54,247 bases of DNA from NCBI GenBank assembly GCA_946408825.1, contig CAMJTU010000027.1, positions 1 through 54,247 of the forward strand, given 5' to 3'. This DNA is from an uncultured Planctomycetaceae bacterium. GTDB lineage: Bacteria; Planctomycetota; Planctomycetia; Pirellulales; Thermoguttaceae. Of this stretch, positions 1 through 10,800 are shown in pieces. Position 1 is the first letter of the stretch. The number at the start of each line of letters is the position of its first letter. The notes under the pieces are model-generated. The model did not search any database. It saw only the letters and a program-made list of their open reading frames with translations, and was not told the DNA's origin. Both the position numbers and the translations under genes were made by a program.

Positions 1-2437
1 CTGATTCATGAACAGATCCCGCATTAACCGTCGCGTAATCCCCTTCGACGGCGCCGCCAAAATACCCAGCGCCGGCAAAAACGGTCGCATGGGCGCCGGC
101 GACGCTAACGTCGACGTTACCCTTCTTCGTCACGCCGCTCGCGTTCACGACGGAATAATCCCCGTTCTCGATCACGACGTCATAGACCCCGTTACCCCGC
201 GCGACGACCGACTGGCGCGGACCGCTGAGGAAAACGTCGTTCTGACCGCCGACGAGCGTGACGGAATCGGAGCCGCCGTTCCCGACGAAGGTAAGCCCGC
301 GGTCGGTTCCGACGACGCGGTCGTTACGGGGCGTTCCGACGACGTTCGCGAAGGTCCCGTCGAGTTTGAGCGTCCCGCCGTCGCCCACGAGCGCGTATTG
401 GCGATAATCCGCGCCAAGGTCGAGATTGACGCGCCCCTCCGCTTCGGAGAAGTTGAGCGTGTCCGCGTCGTCGTCGGTTGAAATCGTATAGTTGTAATGC
501 AGCGCGTTGATTCGGATCAAATCGTCGCCCGCGCCCGTATTGATCGCGACGTCGCGCGTTCCGAGGAACTTCGTCGTCTCGCCGTTAATATCGACGACGC
601 CCCACGTCGACGACTTTTGAGTTACGATCTTGCTCAGACGATTGTACGCCGCGTCCAAATTCTCCGCGATCTTCTGGTACGTCGCGCTCTCTTCGCCATA
701 GAGCGTCTTATAGCGTTCGAGCGTCTTCAGATAAGGATTCGTCGTGAAAACCTGCGTCTCGGTCACGACCGTTTCCGAACCGATCGAGATCGAGTCGTAG
801 TAGTCCGTGGCGTCGAGCGTCAGTTTATCGAGAAGCGCCTTGCCTCCGTCGAACTTGACTCCCGCGAGCAATTTCGTCGCGGATTCCGTAATCCAAAGGT
901 TTTCCGCCGCGAAGTCGCGTCCCGAAATCGTCGCAACCGCTTCAGGGCCCACAAAATCCCACGATTTGAGTACAGTGTACGTCTCGCCGTCCTTCTCGAG
1001 ACCGTAGAGCGTCGTCGTCGTATTCGCGTCAGGAGTCGCGTCGATCTTGAAGGATTTATACGAGGAATAGTCGTCTAGATTCCAGACAGGCTCGTTCGTC
1101 ACAACTCCGGGAACGTCGACAAGGAACGACGCGGAGGCGGTCAATTCAACGGGAACGTATTTATCGACGCCTTGACGATAGAATCCGTCTTGGTCCTTGA
1201 CGCCATAGTTCAAAACATACTCGATTTTATATTCGCCGCCTCGATCGAGCGCCGGAATCGCGTCGGCATAGCCGAGAATCCAGGAGCCGATCGCATCGAA
1301 CTCCGTCACGTCTAAGTCGGGCTGGGCGACGACGATTTCAAACGCGTCGGCGTTTTCTTCGTCGGAAACGAGCGCGCCGCGAATCGTCAGGGAATTGATT
1401 TCATAACGCGAAAAATCGGCGCCGACGTCGTCGGAATCGGCGACGCGCAGCGCAAACTCGGTCGTCGTAAAAACGCCTTCGTCCCCGATCTGCGCCGTCT
1501 GAGAAAGATCCGCGCCTTGGATTGAAAGTTCCGGGGTATAGGCGTACAGGTCAAGTCGAAGATCGAAATTGTTATAAACCGGCTCGCTAAACTCGATCAC
1601 GTTCGTCCCCGAACGGAGCGACGCGATTTGCTCGTAATGCCGCCCGTACGCGTCGTCGCCGCTGATCGGAACAGGATTGTCGACGTCGCCGTTAATCGTG
1701 TAGTAGACTTCCTGCGCCTGAGCGTCGGCGGCTTTGGCGTTGAAATCGACGACGACGTAAGAAAATTTCTCGACGTCCATCCATTCCGGAATCTCAAAGC
1801 TGACCGATTCCACGAGCGAAGGATCGGTTTCAGAATAAACGTAATCGGTCGGCCGAATGAGCGCGTGCGCCGTCGAATGATGATATCCGCCGTCCTGATC
1901 GTAATAATCCGCTTGGTTGACGGACGCGACGTCTCCTTCGCCGACAATGGCGCCGACCGTTTGGCTATGGCGGAGTTTAAAGAGTTCGTCGTAATTGACG
2001 AGGATATCCTCGTATTCGAAGTAGTCCGTATAGCCGTCGGGATATTGGATCGTGTTGTTCTCGAAGTCAATGACGACGTCGTCGCGAAGATACTGCTGGT
2101 ATGTCGAAAACGCGTTGACGTTGACGCTCGTGCCGGCCGCGTTCAAAAATTCCCAGTCCACGCCGAGGTCGACCATGCCAAGCCCCGTATATTCGGCGGA
2201 AGAGTCGTCGGGAACGGCGGACAAATCGATCGCTTCGGATTCAGAGTTCGTCTCCGTCGCGACGTAGGCGACCTCGTCGAGCGCCGCCGCGCCTACGCCT
2301 AATCCTGTCGCGCTGAGCATCTCTCGACTTTCAAGCGGCTCGCAGCGGAGCAACGTCGTCTGATTCGCTCGCTGAACGTCCGCGTTGCGGAAATCCTGAC
2401 AGAACTTGCCGAAAAACTCCTGCATATTCTTCTTCAT
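1..2437 (-). CDS. Secreted giant adhesin-like protein with LEPR-XLL-type motif, C-terminus outside window
   Basis: An open frame runs leftward from an ATG at 2437 to the window edge without a stop, giving about 812 residues. An SD-like GAGGA lies just upstream of the ATG. Around residue 33 the protein reads LEPLESREMLSA, which resembles the planctomycete LEPR-XLL motif found near the N-terminus of very large exported proteins. The remainder is rich in Asp, Thr, Tyr and Gly and looks like repeated extracellular beta-sandwich or beta-roll sequence, with Gly-Asp-Asp and Gly-Asn-Gly-Gly-Ser-Asp turns near the left edge that recall RTX-like repeats. No catalytic motif is visible. It is likely a surface or secreted structural protein or adhesin. 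The family assignment is by motif only and the full length is unknown. Confidence 0.85.
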   Translation of the reverse strand, partial: MKKNMQEFFGKFCQDFRNADVQRANQTTLLRCEPLESREMLSATGLGVGAAALDEVAYVATETNSESEAIDLSAVPDDSSAEYTGLGMVDLGVDWEFLNAAGTSVNVNAFSTYQQYLRDDVVIDFENNTIQYPDGYTDYFEYEDILVNYDELFKLRHSQTVGAIVGEGDVASVNQADYYDQDGGYHHSTAHALIRPTDYVYSETDPSLVESVSFEIPEWMDVEKFSYVVVDFNAKAADAQAQEVYYTINGDVDNPVPISGDDAYGRHYEQIASLRSGTNVIEFSEPVYNNFDLRLDLYAYTPELSIQGADLSQTAQIGDEGVFTTTEFALRVADSDDVGADFSRYEINSLTIRGALVSDEENADAFEIVVAQPDLDVTEFDAIGSWILGYADAIPALDRGGEYKIEYVLNYGVKDQDGFYRQGVDKYVPVELTASASFLVDVPGVVTNEPVWNLDDYSSYKSFKIDATPDANTTTTLYGLEKDGETYTVLKSWDFVGPEAVATISGRDFAAENLWITESATKLLAGVKFDGGKALLDKLTLDATDYYDSISIGSETVVTETQVFTTNPYLKTLERYKTLYGEESATYQKIAENLDAAYNRLSKIVTQKSSTWGVVDINGETTKFLGTRDVAINTGAGDDLIRINALHYNYTISTDDDADTLNFSEAEGRVNLDLGADYRQYALVGDGGTLKLDGTFANVVGTPRNDRVVGTDRGLTFVGNGGSDSVTLVGGQNDVFLSGPRQSVVARGNGVYDVVIENGDYSVVNASGVTKKGNVDVSVAGAHATVFAGAGYFGGAVEGDYATVNAGSVHES

Positions 2438-3030
2438 CGTGTTGTCCTCGTGTCGACATGCGTCGGAATGAACGACGGCGTTTCGTAAAACGACCGTCCG
2501 ATTGATCTGCGGCGCGACGCTCCAACGTCGCAGAGAATTAGAAGTACGCGGCGAAATTGCCCAAATCGCCGCAACTGCGTCGTCGGACAATTTTATCAGC
2601 CTTACGGAATCGCTTTTTTAAAACAATCCCACACTGATTGTACTATTTTTTTTTCTTTTTCAATCAGCGCGCTTCGACGTTTTAAAAAATATTGACGATT
2701 TCGCCGTTTTCTCTCGGGGAAAGAAAAACGGCGTCGTCTGACGTCCGCCGCGACATAACTGCGTTTTTTTTACGCGCGCGACGCCGACGTTGAAACCGTA
2801 ATCTGACAAAAACCCGCCGGCGCGTCGGCCTATACGAATCGTCAATTCCGACGCTATCGCTAAAGTCTTATCAAAACACTAAAACGACGTTATCTTTTTC
2901 AGGGGACGAGGTTGAAAAATGGTTGTCGCTATCGGGAACTTTATGTATACTTTAGAATGTATGATATTATGATCGCGGTTTTGCGGTCGGGGAAGTAGTT
3001 GTCACGTCGGTTAGAGACAGAGGCGTCGAA
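2438..3030. other. AT-rich divergent intergenic region
   Basis: This 593-bp gap separates two divergent genes for exported proteins. It is much richer in A/T than its flanks, with a T-run near 2645-2660, and holds a 9-bp inverted repeat (2702-2710 and 2725-2733) with a 14-base loop and no adjacent T-run. A good promoter for the rightward gene is annotated separately. I see no convincing gene; a 61-codon leftward ORF at 2660-2845 lacks an SD and family features. Confidence 0.5.
2923..2951 (+). promoter_or_regulatory. Sigma70-like promoter of the TPR gene
   Basis: TTGTCG and TATACT are separated by 17 bases. The pair lies about 80 bases before the ATG at 3031, in an AT-rich stretch. Confidence 0.6.
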
Positions 3031-6000
3031 ATGAAAAGCAGGTTCTGGAAACGCGGCGCGGCGTCGGGGTTCGCGGCGCAGATCGTCGTCGCGGCGTTTC
3101 TCGTCGCGCTCGCGGCGTTTGCGACGCCGAATCGAGCGTTCGGGGATCCGGGCGACGAGTTGCTTTCGGCGGGAATCCAATACCATAACAGCGGGAATTA
3201 CAACAACGCAATCACGACGCTGGAATCCTTCGTGGCGCAGTATCCGACCTCGAAAAGTCGCAATAAAGGGGAACTGTACCTCGGCGCGTCGTATCTCGCG
3301 CGAAACGCCTCCAGTTCCGACGTGACGACGGCGCGGCGGCATTTCAACTACATTCTCACGCAGGGCAAAAACGCAAGTTTCTACCGCGACGCCCTTTTCC
3401 ATAACGCGCGATCATACTACAACGCTCAGGATTATGAGAACGCCAGAACGCTCCTGCTCCAGTTCCTTTCCGAATTCCCAACCGACAGCTTCAACCAGTA
3501 CGTATACTACTATCTCGGCGTCTGCGAGACGAACGCCGGCAACCTCGATCAAGCGATCGCATATTACGACCGAAGCGAAAGAGAATTCCCCGACTCGCCC
3601 TTAAAATGGTACTGCAAACTCGAAAAAGCGACGCTCCTCGGGCGCAAAGGTCAGTACCAGGAATCGGATCGACAACTGGCGTTGATCGCGCAGGACCCGA
3701 CGGCGCCCGCGAGCATCGTCGGTCAAGCGACGATCCAGCGCGCGTTGCTCCGGCTCGTTCAAAGCGACGCCAACGGCTCGATCACGCTGCTGGAGGACTA
3801 TATCCAGCGATATAAGAACGACCCGTCGGTCGTCGCGACAATTCAAGACGCCTATCTCTACGAAGCGTACGCATGGTTCTCGCTGAAAGAATACCAGCGC
3901 GCGCTCAATCTCGTCGACGAAATCGAACGTATCGGAACCACGTTGCCCCCGGAAGCCGCGACGGTCAAAATCAAACTCCTCCTCGCGCTCGGACAGTACG
4001 ACGCCGCGGAGTCGCTTCTCAACCGTCTCAAGAACTCGACTTACGGGCAGACAACCCCCGATCTTATCACGTCGTATCAGGCGATGATCGACATACGTAA
4101 GGGCGACCGCAATAAGGTTATCACAAACCTCGACGCCATGCTCCAGCCGAGAGCGACGTCGTCGACCTCCAATATCGTCGAATTTAACTACTTCAACACG
4201 CCGCGCAACTATCTCGACCCGCTCGACTTCGTCGAAGCGTGCGGCGTTCTGACCGTCGCTTACGCCGGGCGTTACGGAGTGGATAAGAACCCGACCGATT
4301 ACGCCGCGCAGGACGCGATCTATCAGGCGACGGCTCGCTATGTCGACAAGCTCCACGACCCCGCCGTCTCGATGGTTCTCTCCGCGATCAACAAACGCCG
4401 CAACGACGTCATGACGAACCCGCAGCAGACTCAGCAACCGGGGTTCAGCGTCGTCGCGCCTCAAGGAATGTATAACAACGTTCCGGCGGGCGGCGACGGA
4501 TTCACGCAGCCGCAACAACAGTCGACGGGAATTCCGACGCAGCAGCCTCCGCAATCGGGGAATTACCAGCAGCAGACGGGTCAGCCGCAGTCGCTTAGCG
4601 GTCAAACCGGAACGCCTAATACCTACGTCAACCCCAACGTCGCGGGCCAGACGCAGTCTGGACAGACCAATTATTCTTCTCTCGCGCCGCAGATTCCTCA
4701 GGGAACGAACGCGTCGCAACCGAATCAGAACCTTCCTAGCAGCGGGACGGCGCCCGCGCTCGGCTCCACGCAGCAACAGACCTCGCCCGTTCCCGGCGGC
4801 GCCGCGGTCGCGCAATATCCGCAAACGACCGGAACCGTTCCGAACGCTAATAATTACAACGCCGTCGTTCCAAACGTCGCTCCGAACACGAACGCCAATC
4901 CGAACGCCGTTCCCCCGGCAAACAACGCCGGCTATACGCAGCCATACCCGCAAGCTCAGGGCGTAGCTCAGATTCCTCAAACGTCGTCGCAAGCGGTCGC
5001 ATCGACTCCGTTGACTCCGGAAGAAGCGCGCGCCGCGCTCAAAACAGCCACGGATCTCTATACGAATCTCGATTTTGAACGCGCCAACCAAGTTCTTCTT
5101 GAAGCGACGATGAAATCGGAAACCTTCTGGACCGATTGCCCTGCTGAGGCCGCGAGAATCACTCTTCTTCGCGCCAACGCGCTCCTTGAACTCGGAAACC
5201 GTTCCGAAGCGCAGATGACGTGCGAAGATATCATAACTCACGCGCCAAACTCGCCTGAAGCGACCGTCGCCTACTACTATCTCGGAACGCTCGCAGACGA
5301 AGCCGGACGCGGAGACGACGCGGTCGAATATCTGAGTCGCGCGACCTCCGGACGCGGCGACTTCCCTTACGCCGACGCCGCGCTCTACTGCCTCGGACGC
5401 AACGAGTACGAACGGGGCGCCGTCAATTCCGCGTCGCAAACCTTCTACCGTCTCTATCGCGAGTATCCCGGCAGCCCCTACTGGAGTCATGCGGCGTGGA
5501 ACCTCGCTAATATCGAAGCGGAACGCGGTTCCGACGTTCAGGCGGAGAAGTTCGTCAACGAAGCGCTCGCGCGACGTCCCGACTCCGCGATTATCGATTA
5601 TCTGCTCTTCCTCAAGGGCGAAATTGCGCTCCGCGCTAAAGATTACGACAAAGCGCTCGTCGCGTTCGACATGATCGTCGATCAATATCCTAACAGCCGA
5701 TGGTATTCCCGCGCGAAAAATAGGATCGCGACGATTCCCGAGAGATTCCTCAACAGCGTCGGCTCCTCGCAGACAAGCCCGACGCTCCCCGGGCGCGTAG
5801 CCGAAAGCGACTTTGATCCGTACGACGCGCCGCCGACTCCGCGAACCTCGTCCCCCGTTCAGCGCGGTCTCGACCTCGACGATCCGTATTACGGCGAGGA
5901 TCGCGCCTCGCGGTCCTCCGTGCGCATCCCGTCGCCGTCGGAACTCCGCGAACGCGCCGCGCGCAATCTGCCCGGAGGCGAATCTCGCGCCTCCTCCGAG

Positions 6001-6147
6001 CCGCGCTCCAGTTCCGCCGCGCCTTCAAGCTCGAGTCAAACCGCGCCCGCGCGCGCTAACAACGGGAACACGTCTGGAACGTCGTCGTCCAGAACGCCGC
6101 TCCCTTCGTCCTCGACGCGTTCAAATTCCTCCGCACAGCCGAAATAA
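3031..6147 (+). CDS. Exported tetratricopeptide-repeat protein with Q/N/P-rich linker
   Basis: The 1038-residue protein starts with a basic N-terminus and a hydrophobic signal sequence (about residues 1-38). Residues about 40-450 are helical TPR-type repeats with recurring Tyr-x-x-Gly/Ala and Phe-Pro-x-Ser signatures typical of secreted YbgF/CpoB-like TPR proteins. Residues about 455-660 form a low-complexity linker of Gln, Asn, Pro, Gly and Thr. A second TPR block covers about 665-925, followed by a Ser/Pro/Arg-rich tail. It is probably a periplasmic or envelope scaffold for protein-protein contacts; no enzyme motif is seen. A weak SD (AGAGG) lies upstream of the ATG. It appears to be transcribed alone from the promoter at 2923-2951. 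Confidence 0.85.
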   Translation: MKSRFWKRGAASGFAAQIVVAAFLVALAAFATPNRAFGDPGDELLSAGIQYHNSGNYNNAITTLESFVAQYPTSKSRNKGELYLGASYLARNASSSDVTTARRHFNYILTQGKNASFYRDALFHNARSYYNAQDYENARTLLLQFLSEFPTDSFNQYVYYYLGVCETNAGNLDQAIAYYDRSEREFPDSPLKWYCKLEKATLLGRKGQYQESDRQLALIAQDPTAPASIVGQATIQRALLRLVQSDANGSITLLEDYIQRYKNDPSVVATIQDAYLYEAYAWFSLKEYQRALNLVDEIERIGTTLPPEAATVKIKLLLALGQYDAAESLLNRLKNSTYGQTTPDLITSYQAMIDIRKGDRNKVITNLDAMLQPRATSSTSNIVEFNYFNTPRNYLDPLDFVEACGVLTVAYAGRYGVDKNPTDYAAQDAIYQATARYVDKLHDPAVSMVLSAINKRRNDVMTNPQQTQQPGFSVVAPQGMYNNVPAGGDGFTQPQQQSTGIPTQQPPQSGNYQQQTGQPQSLSGQTGTPNTYVNPNVAGQTQSGQTNYSSLAPQIPQGTNASQPNQNLPSSGTAPALGSTQQQTSPVPGGAAVAQYPQTTGTVPNANNYNAVVPNVAPNTNANPNAVPPANNAGYTQPYPQAQGVAQIPQTSSQAVASTPLTPEEARAALKTATDLYTNLDFERANQVLLEATMKSETFWTDCPAEAARITLLRANALLELGNRSEAQMTCEDIITHAPNSPEATVAYYYLGTLADEAGRGDDAVEYLSRATSGRGDFPYADAALYCLGRNEYERGAVNSASQTFYRLYREYPGSPYWSHAAWNLANIEAERGSDVQAEKFVNEALARRPDSAIIDYLLFLKGEIALRAKDYDKALVAFDMIVDQYPNSRWYSRAKNRIATIPERFLNSVGSSQTSPTLPGRVAESDFDPYDAPPTPRTSSPVQRGLDLDDPYYGEDRASRSSVRIPSPSELRERAARNLPGGESRASSEPRSSSAAPSSSSQTAPARANNGNTSGTSSSRTPLPSSSTRSNSSAQPK

Positions 6148-6167
6148 CCCCCTTTCGAGGTTTTAAG

Positions 6168-6205
6168 GCGCGGCGCAGGGAAACAAAAAGGAGGAAACGC
6201 CGCGC
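6168..6205. terminator. Possible bidirectional terminator hairpin
   Basis: Perfect 8-bp inverted repeat (6168-6175 and 6198-6205) between two convergent genes. Neither side has a clean T-run, so termination is uncertain. Confidence 0.35.
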
Positions 6206-7522
6206 TTACGAATCTCGAATACAGAAAACAGCGTAAAGGGGAACGGATTTGATATTGTTTTCGAATCCGAAATTCTTCTCTGAAATTCGGATGGAATAGG
6301 CGGGCTTGAAGAGTTTTACGTACTCGTTTAGGCTGGTTGCGGCGACATGTCCGCCGCTCTTTACTTCGACAGGAATAAGCTTTCCGTTCAAGGAAACGAC
6401 AAAATCGACCTTTTTCGTTCCCTTATCGTTTCTCCAGTAGAACGGTTTTAAGCCGGAAAAGACAAACTGGGTCTCGACGTAGTTCTCGGTCATTCCGCCC
6501 TTGAAGTCCGTCAGTTCCTCCTCCATTCGGAAGACGTCTTCCGCGCGGACGCCCTTCTGGGCGCAGAGCAGTCCCGTGTCGGAAAGAAATACTTTGAAAT
6601 CGTCGATATCTTTGTATTTTTCCAACGGCTTTGCTATCCGTTCCGCGCGGTAGACACGGGAGATTAGGTTGGCGGACGCCAGCCATTCGATCGCGTTTTC
6701 ATATTCCGCAGCCCTAGCGCCGGTCTTCAATATTTTATACTGAAAACGCGCGCTCTTCTTGGAAAGCTGGACGGAAACGGTTCCGTATGTCAGGCGTGTT
6801 TTCTTAATCTCGTTGGAGCTTTCTTGATATTTGCTCATGTCGTCCAGATAATACGACTGGATCGTTTCCAAGACATGACGAACCTGCGTGTAATCGCGCG
6901 TGTCAATAAATCGGACGACCGCCTCGGGCATGCCGCCGACGGTCAGATATTGTCGATAGCGCTTTAATCCGGCTTCGTGGAGCGCGACAGGCATGGGCGC
7001 GTTCTCCGCAAAGCAGGAACGGATTCGGTCGACCAGTTTCTGTTCGCCGCATGCGAGCAGAAACTCTTCCATGTCCATGGGTCGCATTGTCAGTCGATCG
7101 ACCTTTCCGACGGGAAAAGCGTACTTCTCGCGGTTAACCGCCACGCCAAGAAGACTGCCGACGGCGATAACGTGATATTCCGGCGCTTCCTCGCAGAAGT
7201 ACTTCAAAGACGTTACCGCGCGCTCGTAAAGCTGAATTTCGTCGAAAACGACAAGCGTCCGCCCCTTCGTAATCGTCTGACCGCAAATATGGGACAATAT
7301 AGGCGTCAGATAGGAAGGACTGATATTCTCGGCAAAAGTCGCGGCGAGCGCCTTGTTGGTTTGAAAATTGAAATAGGCGACGTTGACGTATCGCGTCCGT
7401 CCAAATTCCAAAATCGCGTAGGTCTTTCCAACCTGCCGGGCTCCTTGAACGATTAACGGCTTCCTATATTTATCGTCTTTCCAACGCGAAAAATAATCGG
7501 AGATTTTTCGACGCATATACAT
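6206..7522 (-). CDS. AAA family ATPase with DUF4143 (AAA_14) architecture
   Basis: The 438-residue protein carries a Walker A motif GARQVGKT at residues 27-34 and a Walker B-like LVVFDEIQ near residue 95. The C-terminal half has the DUF4143 layout, ending with Val-Asp-Phe-Val-Val and Ile-Pro-Val-Glu-Val-Lys, a D...ExK pattern of PD-(D/E)XK-like folds. Such proteins are common in gut bacteria and archaea; their cellular role is not established and links to mobile DNA or toxin-like modules are only inferred. The ATG at 7522 sits about 8 bases after a strong SD (GAGGAGG). The gene is less CG-biased than its neighbours and stands alone, consistent with lateral acquisition. Confidence 0.88.
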   Translation of the reverse strand: MYMRRKISDYFSRWKDDKYRKPLIVQGARQVGKTYAILEFGRTRYVNVAYFNFQTNKALAATFAENISPSYLTPILSHICGQTITKGRTLVVFDEIQLYERAVTSLKYFCEEAPEYHVIAVGSLLGVAVNREKYAFPVGKVDRLTMRPMDMEEFLLACGEQKLVDRIRSCFAENAPMPVALHEAGLKRYRQYLTVGGMPEAVVRFIDTRDYTQVRHVLETIQSYYLDDMSKYQESSNEIKKTRLTYGTVSVQLSKKSARFQYKILKTGARAAEYENAIEWLASANLISRVYRAERIAKPLEKYKDIDDFKVFLSDTGLLCAQKGVRAEDVFRMEEELTDFKGGMTENYVETQFVFSGLKPFYWRNDKGTKKVDFVVSLNGKLIPVEVKSGGHVAATSLNEYVKLFKPAYSIRISEKNFGFENNIKSVPLYAVFCIRDS

Positions 7523-7823
7523 GGCGCTCCTCCTCGGTTGATTCCGCTTGCCAACGAGACAGCATAGCGCTTTTGAAAATAATGCAATAATTGATAGAAA
7601 AATTACATTATTTCCTATGAAAAATCATGTGTTTTTGACGTCGTTTTCCTAATGGGGCAGTTATGTCTTATTATTCGAAAAATCGATCGCCCCCAAAAGC
7701 TGCGTCGCCCCTAGCGCACATCCCCAAAAATGCAAGCGGCTCGAAGGTCCTTTTCGGAAGTTCGAGCCGCCTTTGCTATCCTTTTATGGCAAGAGCGTCA
7801 GCCGTTCTCGCGAAGCGCGGAGG
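7523..7823. other. Intergenic region with one terminator
   Basis: The gap between two leftward genes holds the terminator of the upstream beta-helix gene and an AT-rich stretch (7565-7640) that probably contains the promoter of the ATPase gene. I could not fix that promoter. No gene is seen. Confidence 0.5.
7726..7770 (-). terminator. Rho-independent terminator of the beta-helix gene
   Basis: Perfect 10-bp stem (7736-7745 with 7761-7770). On the minus strand it is followed within about six bases by a run of five T. Confidence 0.75.
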
Positions 7824-10800
7824 TTATTTATTCGCCCCTGCGCCTCCGATATACTTCGGCGAAACGCTCTCCCCGACGTCGTTCCAATTCGACTTGAGTC
7901 CGACGTCTTTGAGCGAAATACCCGTAATCTCCGTCAGCCATTTCCGCAACGCTTTGCGATTCGTGTAAAAAACTTCGTTCGCGGGCCTCGTCAACTCGTC
8001 GTCGGACACGCCGAGTTTCTTAAGGTCTGGAGTCGCCGTGCTACGCGTGTTGCCGACAAAGACGTCGACCGCGTCGCCGTTGCGGTTGAACTGACCGCAA
8101 TTGATCGCCTGGTTGTCGAGGACGTAATTTCGATCATAGTGGTCGAAGATTTCGTTGAAGAACGGGTACGTCTCTTTATAAACCTTAGCGCCGACGTGCT
8201 CGGGGAAGCGCTCGCTGACGAACTTCTCGTAACGGTCGCCGCCCCACGGCGTAAAGCTCAGCGCCTGGAGACAGTCGACAAACGCGTTGTCCTTGACGAG
8301 ATTGTCCTTACCGCCGTGAATCTGGATTCCGCCGAACGCGCCCCCCGAAGAACGATAGAAGACGTTGTCCGTCATTACCACGCCGGAAATCGAGTCGTCG
8401 AGACGAATACCGGCCTGACCGCAAAGCGCGAACGACGAGCCGATGTGACGCCACAGGTTGTGTTCGATCACGATTCCGCGGTAGGTCGGGTCGCAGTAGA
8501 CGTCGATTCCCGCCTGGTCGCTGTATTCGTAAACGACAGAATGTATTTCGTTGCGCGCGATATACATGTCTTGTCCGTCGGTTCTCAGCGCGTGGTGCGG
8601 AGAATCGCAGATCAAATTGTTCGTTATGGCGACGCCGCAGCCATAGGCGCTGACGGCGGGCGCGTAAACGCGGTCAATACGACTAAAGTCGCTTATGTAA
8701 TTGTTGTGGATCACGTGTCGACACGGCTTGAGCGTTTCAGGATCGCCTCCCGTCGTTCTCACGCCGCATGATCCGAGAGATCGGAGTCGCGAGTTCACGA
8801 CGCCGCAAAATTCGCCGCCGTTCATAACGACGCCGTTGCCTCCCATCTGCTGAATGACGCAGCCGTTCAGGTAGCAACGTTTACAATCCTTCATCGTGAC
8901 CGCCGTCTCGCGACCGCCCGACATGGTAATACTTGAAATCACGACGTCGGAGGCGCCTTCAAGCTCGATGAATCGACCTTCGTAGACGTCGTACTCCGCG
9001 TCGGCCTCGTTAAGCGCCTCGGCGGTCTCGAATCCTTTCGGCGGATAGAAATAAAGCGTTCCCGTCTCGCGATCGACATAATATTCGCCCGGCGCGTCGA
9101 GTTCTTCGAGGACGTTGACGAAATAATAGTCGAATCGACCGGAACCGTCTTTATAATCGAAGGTCAGCGTTTTCGCGTCGCGATCGATCTTCAGAACGCG
9201 GCGGAAGTTCGCCGCCCATTCCCACTGGAAAAGACCAAACGCCCAAATATCGTCGTCTCCGTCGAGTTTCCAGCGCTCGACGCGATCAAAGTCGTAGCGG
9301 AAAGTTGAAGAATCTTCCGGCGCGCCCTCGGGAGCGTCGACCTTTTCGCCGAATTTCAACGTCTCGTCGCCGTCGTTGGGCCACCGCGCGAGCGTTTGCG
9401 CCTTGCCGTTGAACGTAAAGGTCGGGATCGTTTGAACCTTGTCTCCTTCGTGATAGCCGCGATTCTTAAGAGAGCCGAGATCGTCGACGCCCGCCGCTTT
9501 AAGATCGGAGGAAAAGACCTTGCTTCTCGCCTCTTCCGGGATACGTTCGAGCGCGGCGGCCGCGTTCTCGTCCGTCTCCGCAAGTTCCTCCAGAGACGCA
9601 AAATTATCGAGCGGTCGTGAACCGACGATCTTCGCCTTGCCCTTTTCCGGTCCATGGACATAAACGCTCGACGCGTTTTCCAGCCGCGCGGGGGCCTTCG
9701 CGTAATAAATTCCCGGCTTCAATTCGATCGTTGTTTTGCGTCCTTCGTTCTTGGTCGCTTCCTGGAACGCGCGCGCGAGCGTCGCGTAAGGGGCCGTCTC
9801 GGAACCGTCTCCCGTATCGTCGTCGCCGTCGGGCGCGACGACGACGCGAACCGCCCTGCGCTCGCTACGCGGGGTCGTCGTGTCGTAGAAAATCCCCAGC
9901 GCGTCGCGCTCGATACGACTGACGCGCTCCGCCGACGCCTCAAGTCTCACAATTTTAACGTAAGTCGCCGCTTCTCGAGGATAAGTCGTCTCCAACTCCC
10001 TGAGCGCTTCAAGCGCGCTCCTTTCATTCTGACCGCACTTATCGACGACGTCTTTCCCTTTTGCGCGAAAAGCCTGAGTCTTCGCGGCGTCAAAACTCGA
10101 CGAAGCCATGAACTTCCGCACGACCATCGAGATACTCGAAGAAACCTCGCGCAAACGCGTCAACTCTTTAACGAGTTGAACGTAGTTTTCAAGTTCTTCC
10201 TTTGTAACGGACGCGGGGGCGGTAGGCACGGTTTCGTTCTCGGTCTCGGAGGCGGTCTCCGATTCGGATTCCTGTTCGGACTCCGCCTTAGAGAGCGCGG
10301 CCTTGGCGTCTTGAAGAACGAGCTCGGCAAACTCGTAATATTCGTCTAAATTGAGATTTCGGTCGATGTTATAATCGCGTCTCATTAAGATAGCGACGAG
10401 GTTCGCACGAATTCGATCCTTGACCTGCGGGGGCAGATCAAGTTTAAGCGCGGCTCGAAGCGTCACCCGGTCGACGTCAATGTTGACCGACGAGCCGGAG
10501 AAGGTTTCGACGTCGCGCAGCGCCACGACGGCGAGAAGTTCTTTCTCGGACCGCTTCGCCTGTCGCTCCGCGATTTCGTTGGGCCCGAGCGCGCGCGTCC
10601 ATGTTTCTACCTTTTCGACGTACATCCGCGCGGAGCCGATTCCCGAATCCCCGAATCCAACGTTAAGGGGCAAATCGTTCGTCGTTAGTTCGCCCACAAA
10701 CGTCGCCGTGCCCGCGAGTTCGCCGTCGACGTAGAGGTTCGCAATTTTCGTTTCGCCGTCGAACGTCGCGACGACGTCGCGCATGACGCCGGGAACATAT

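Noticed and set aside
3601..5685. 694-codon minus-strand frame opposite the TPR gene
   Set aside because: Antisense shadow of a CG-rich gene with no start signal; the plus strand encodes a signal peptide and TPRs.
7663..7968. 101-codon plus-strand ORF
   Set aside because: It crosses a clear terminator hairpin and overlaps the end of the beta-helix gene; no SD.
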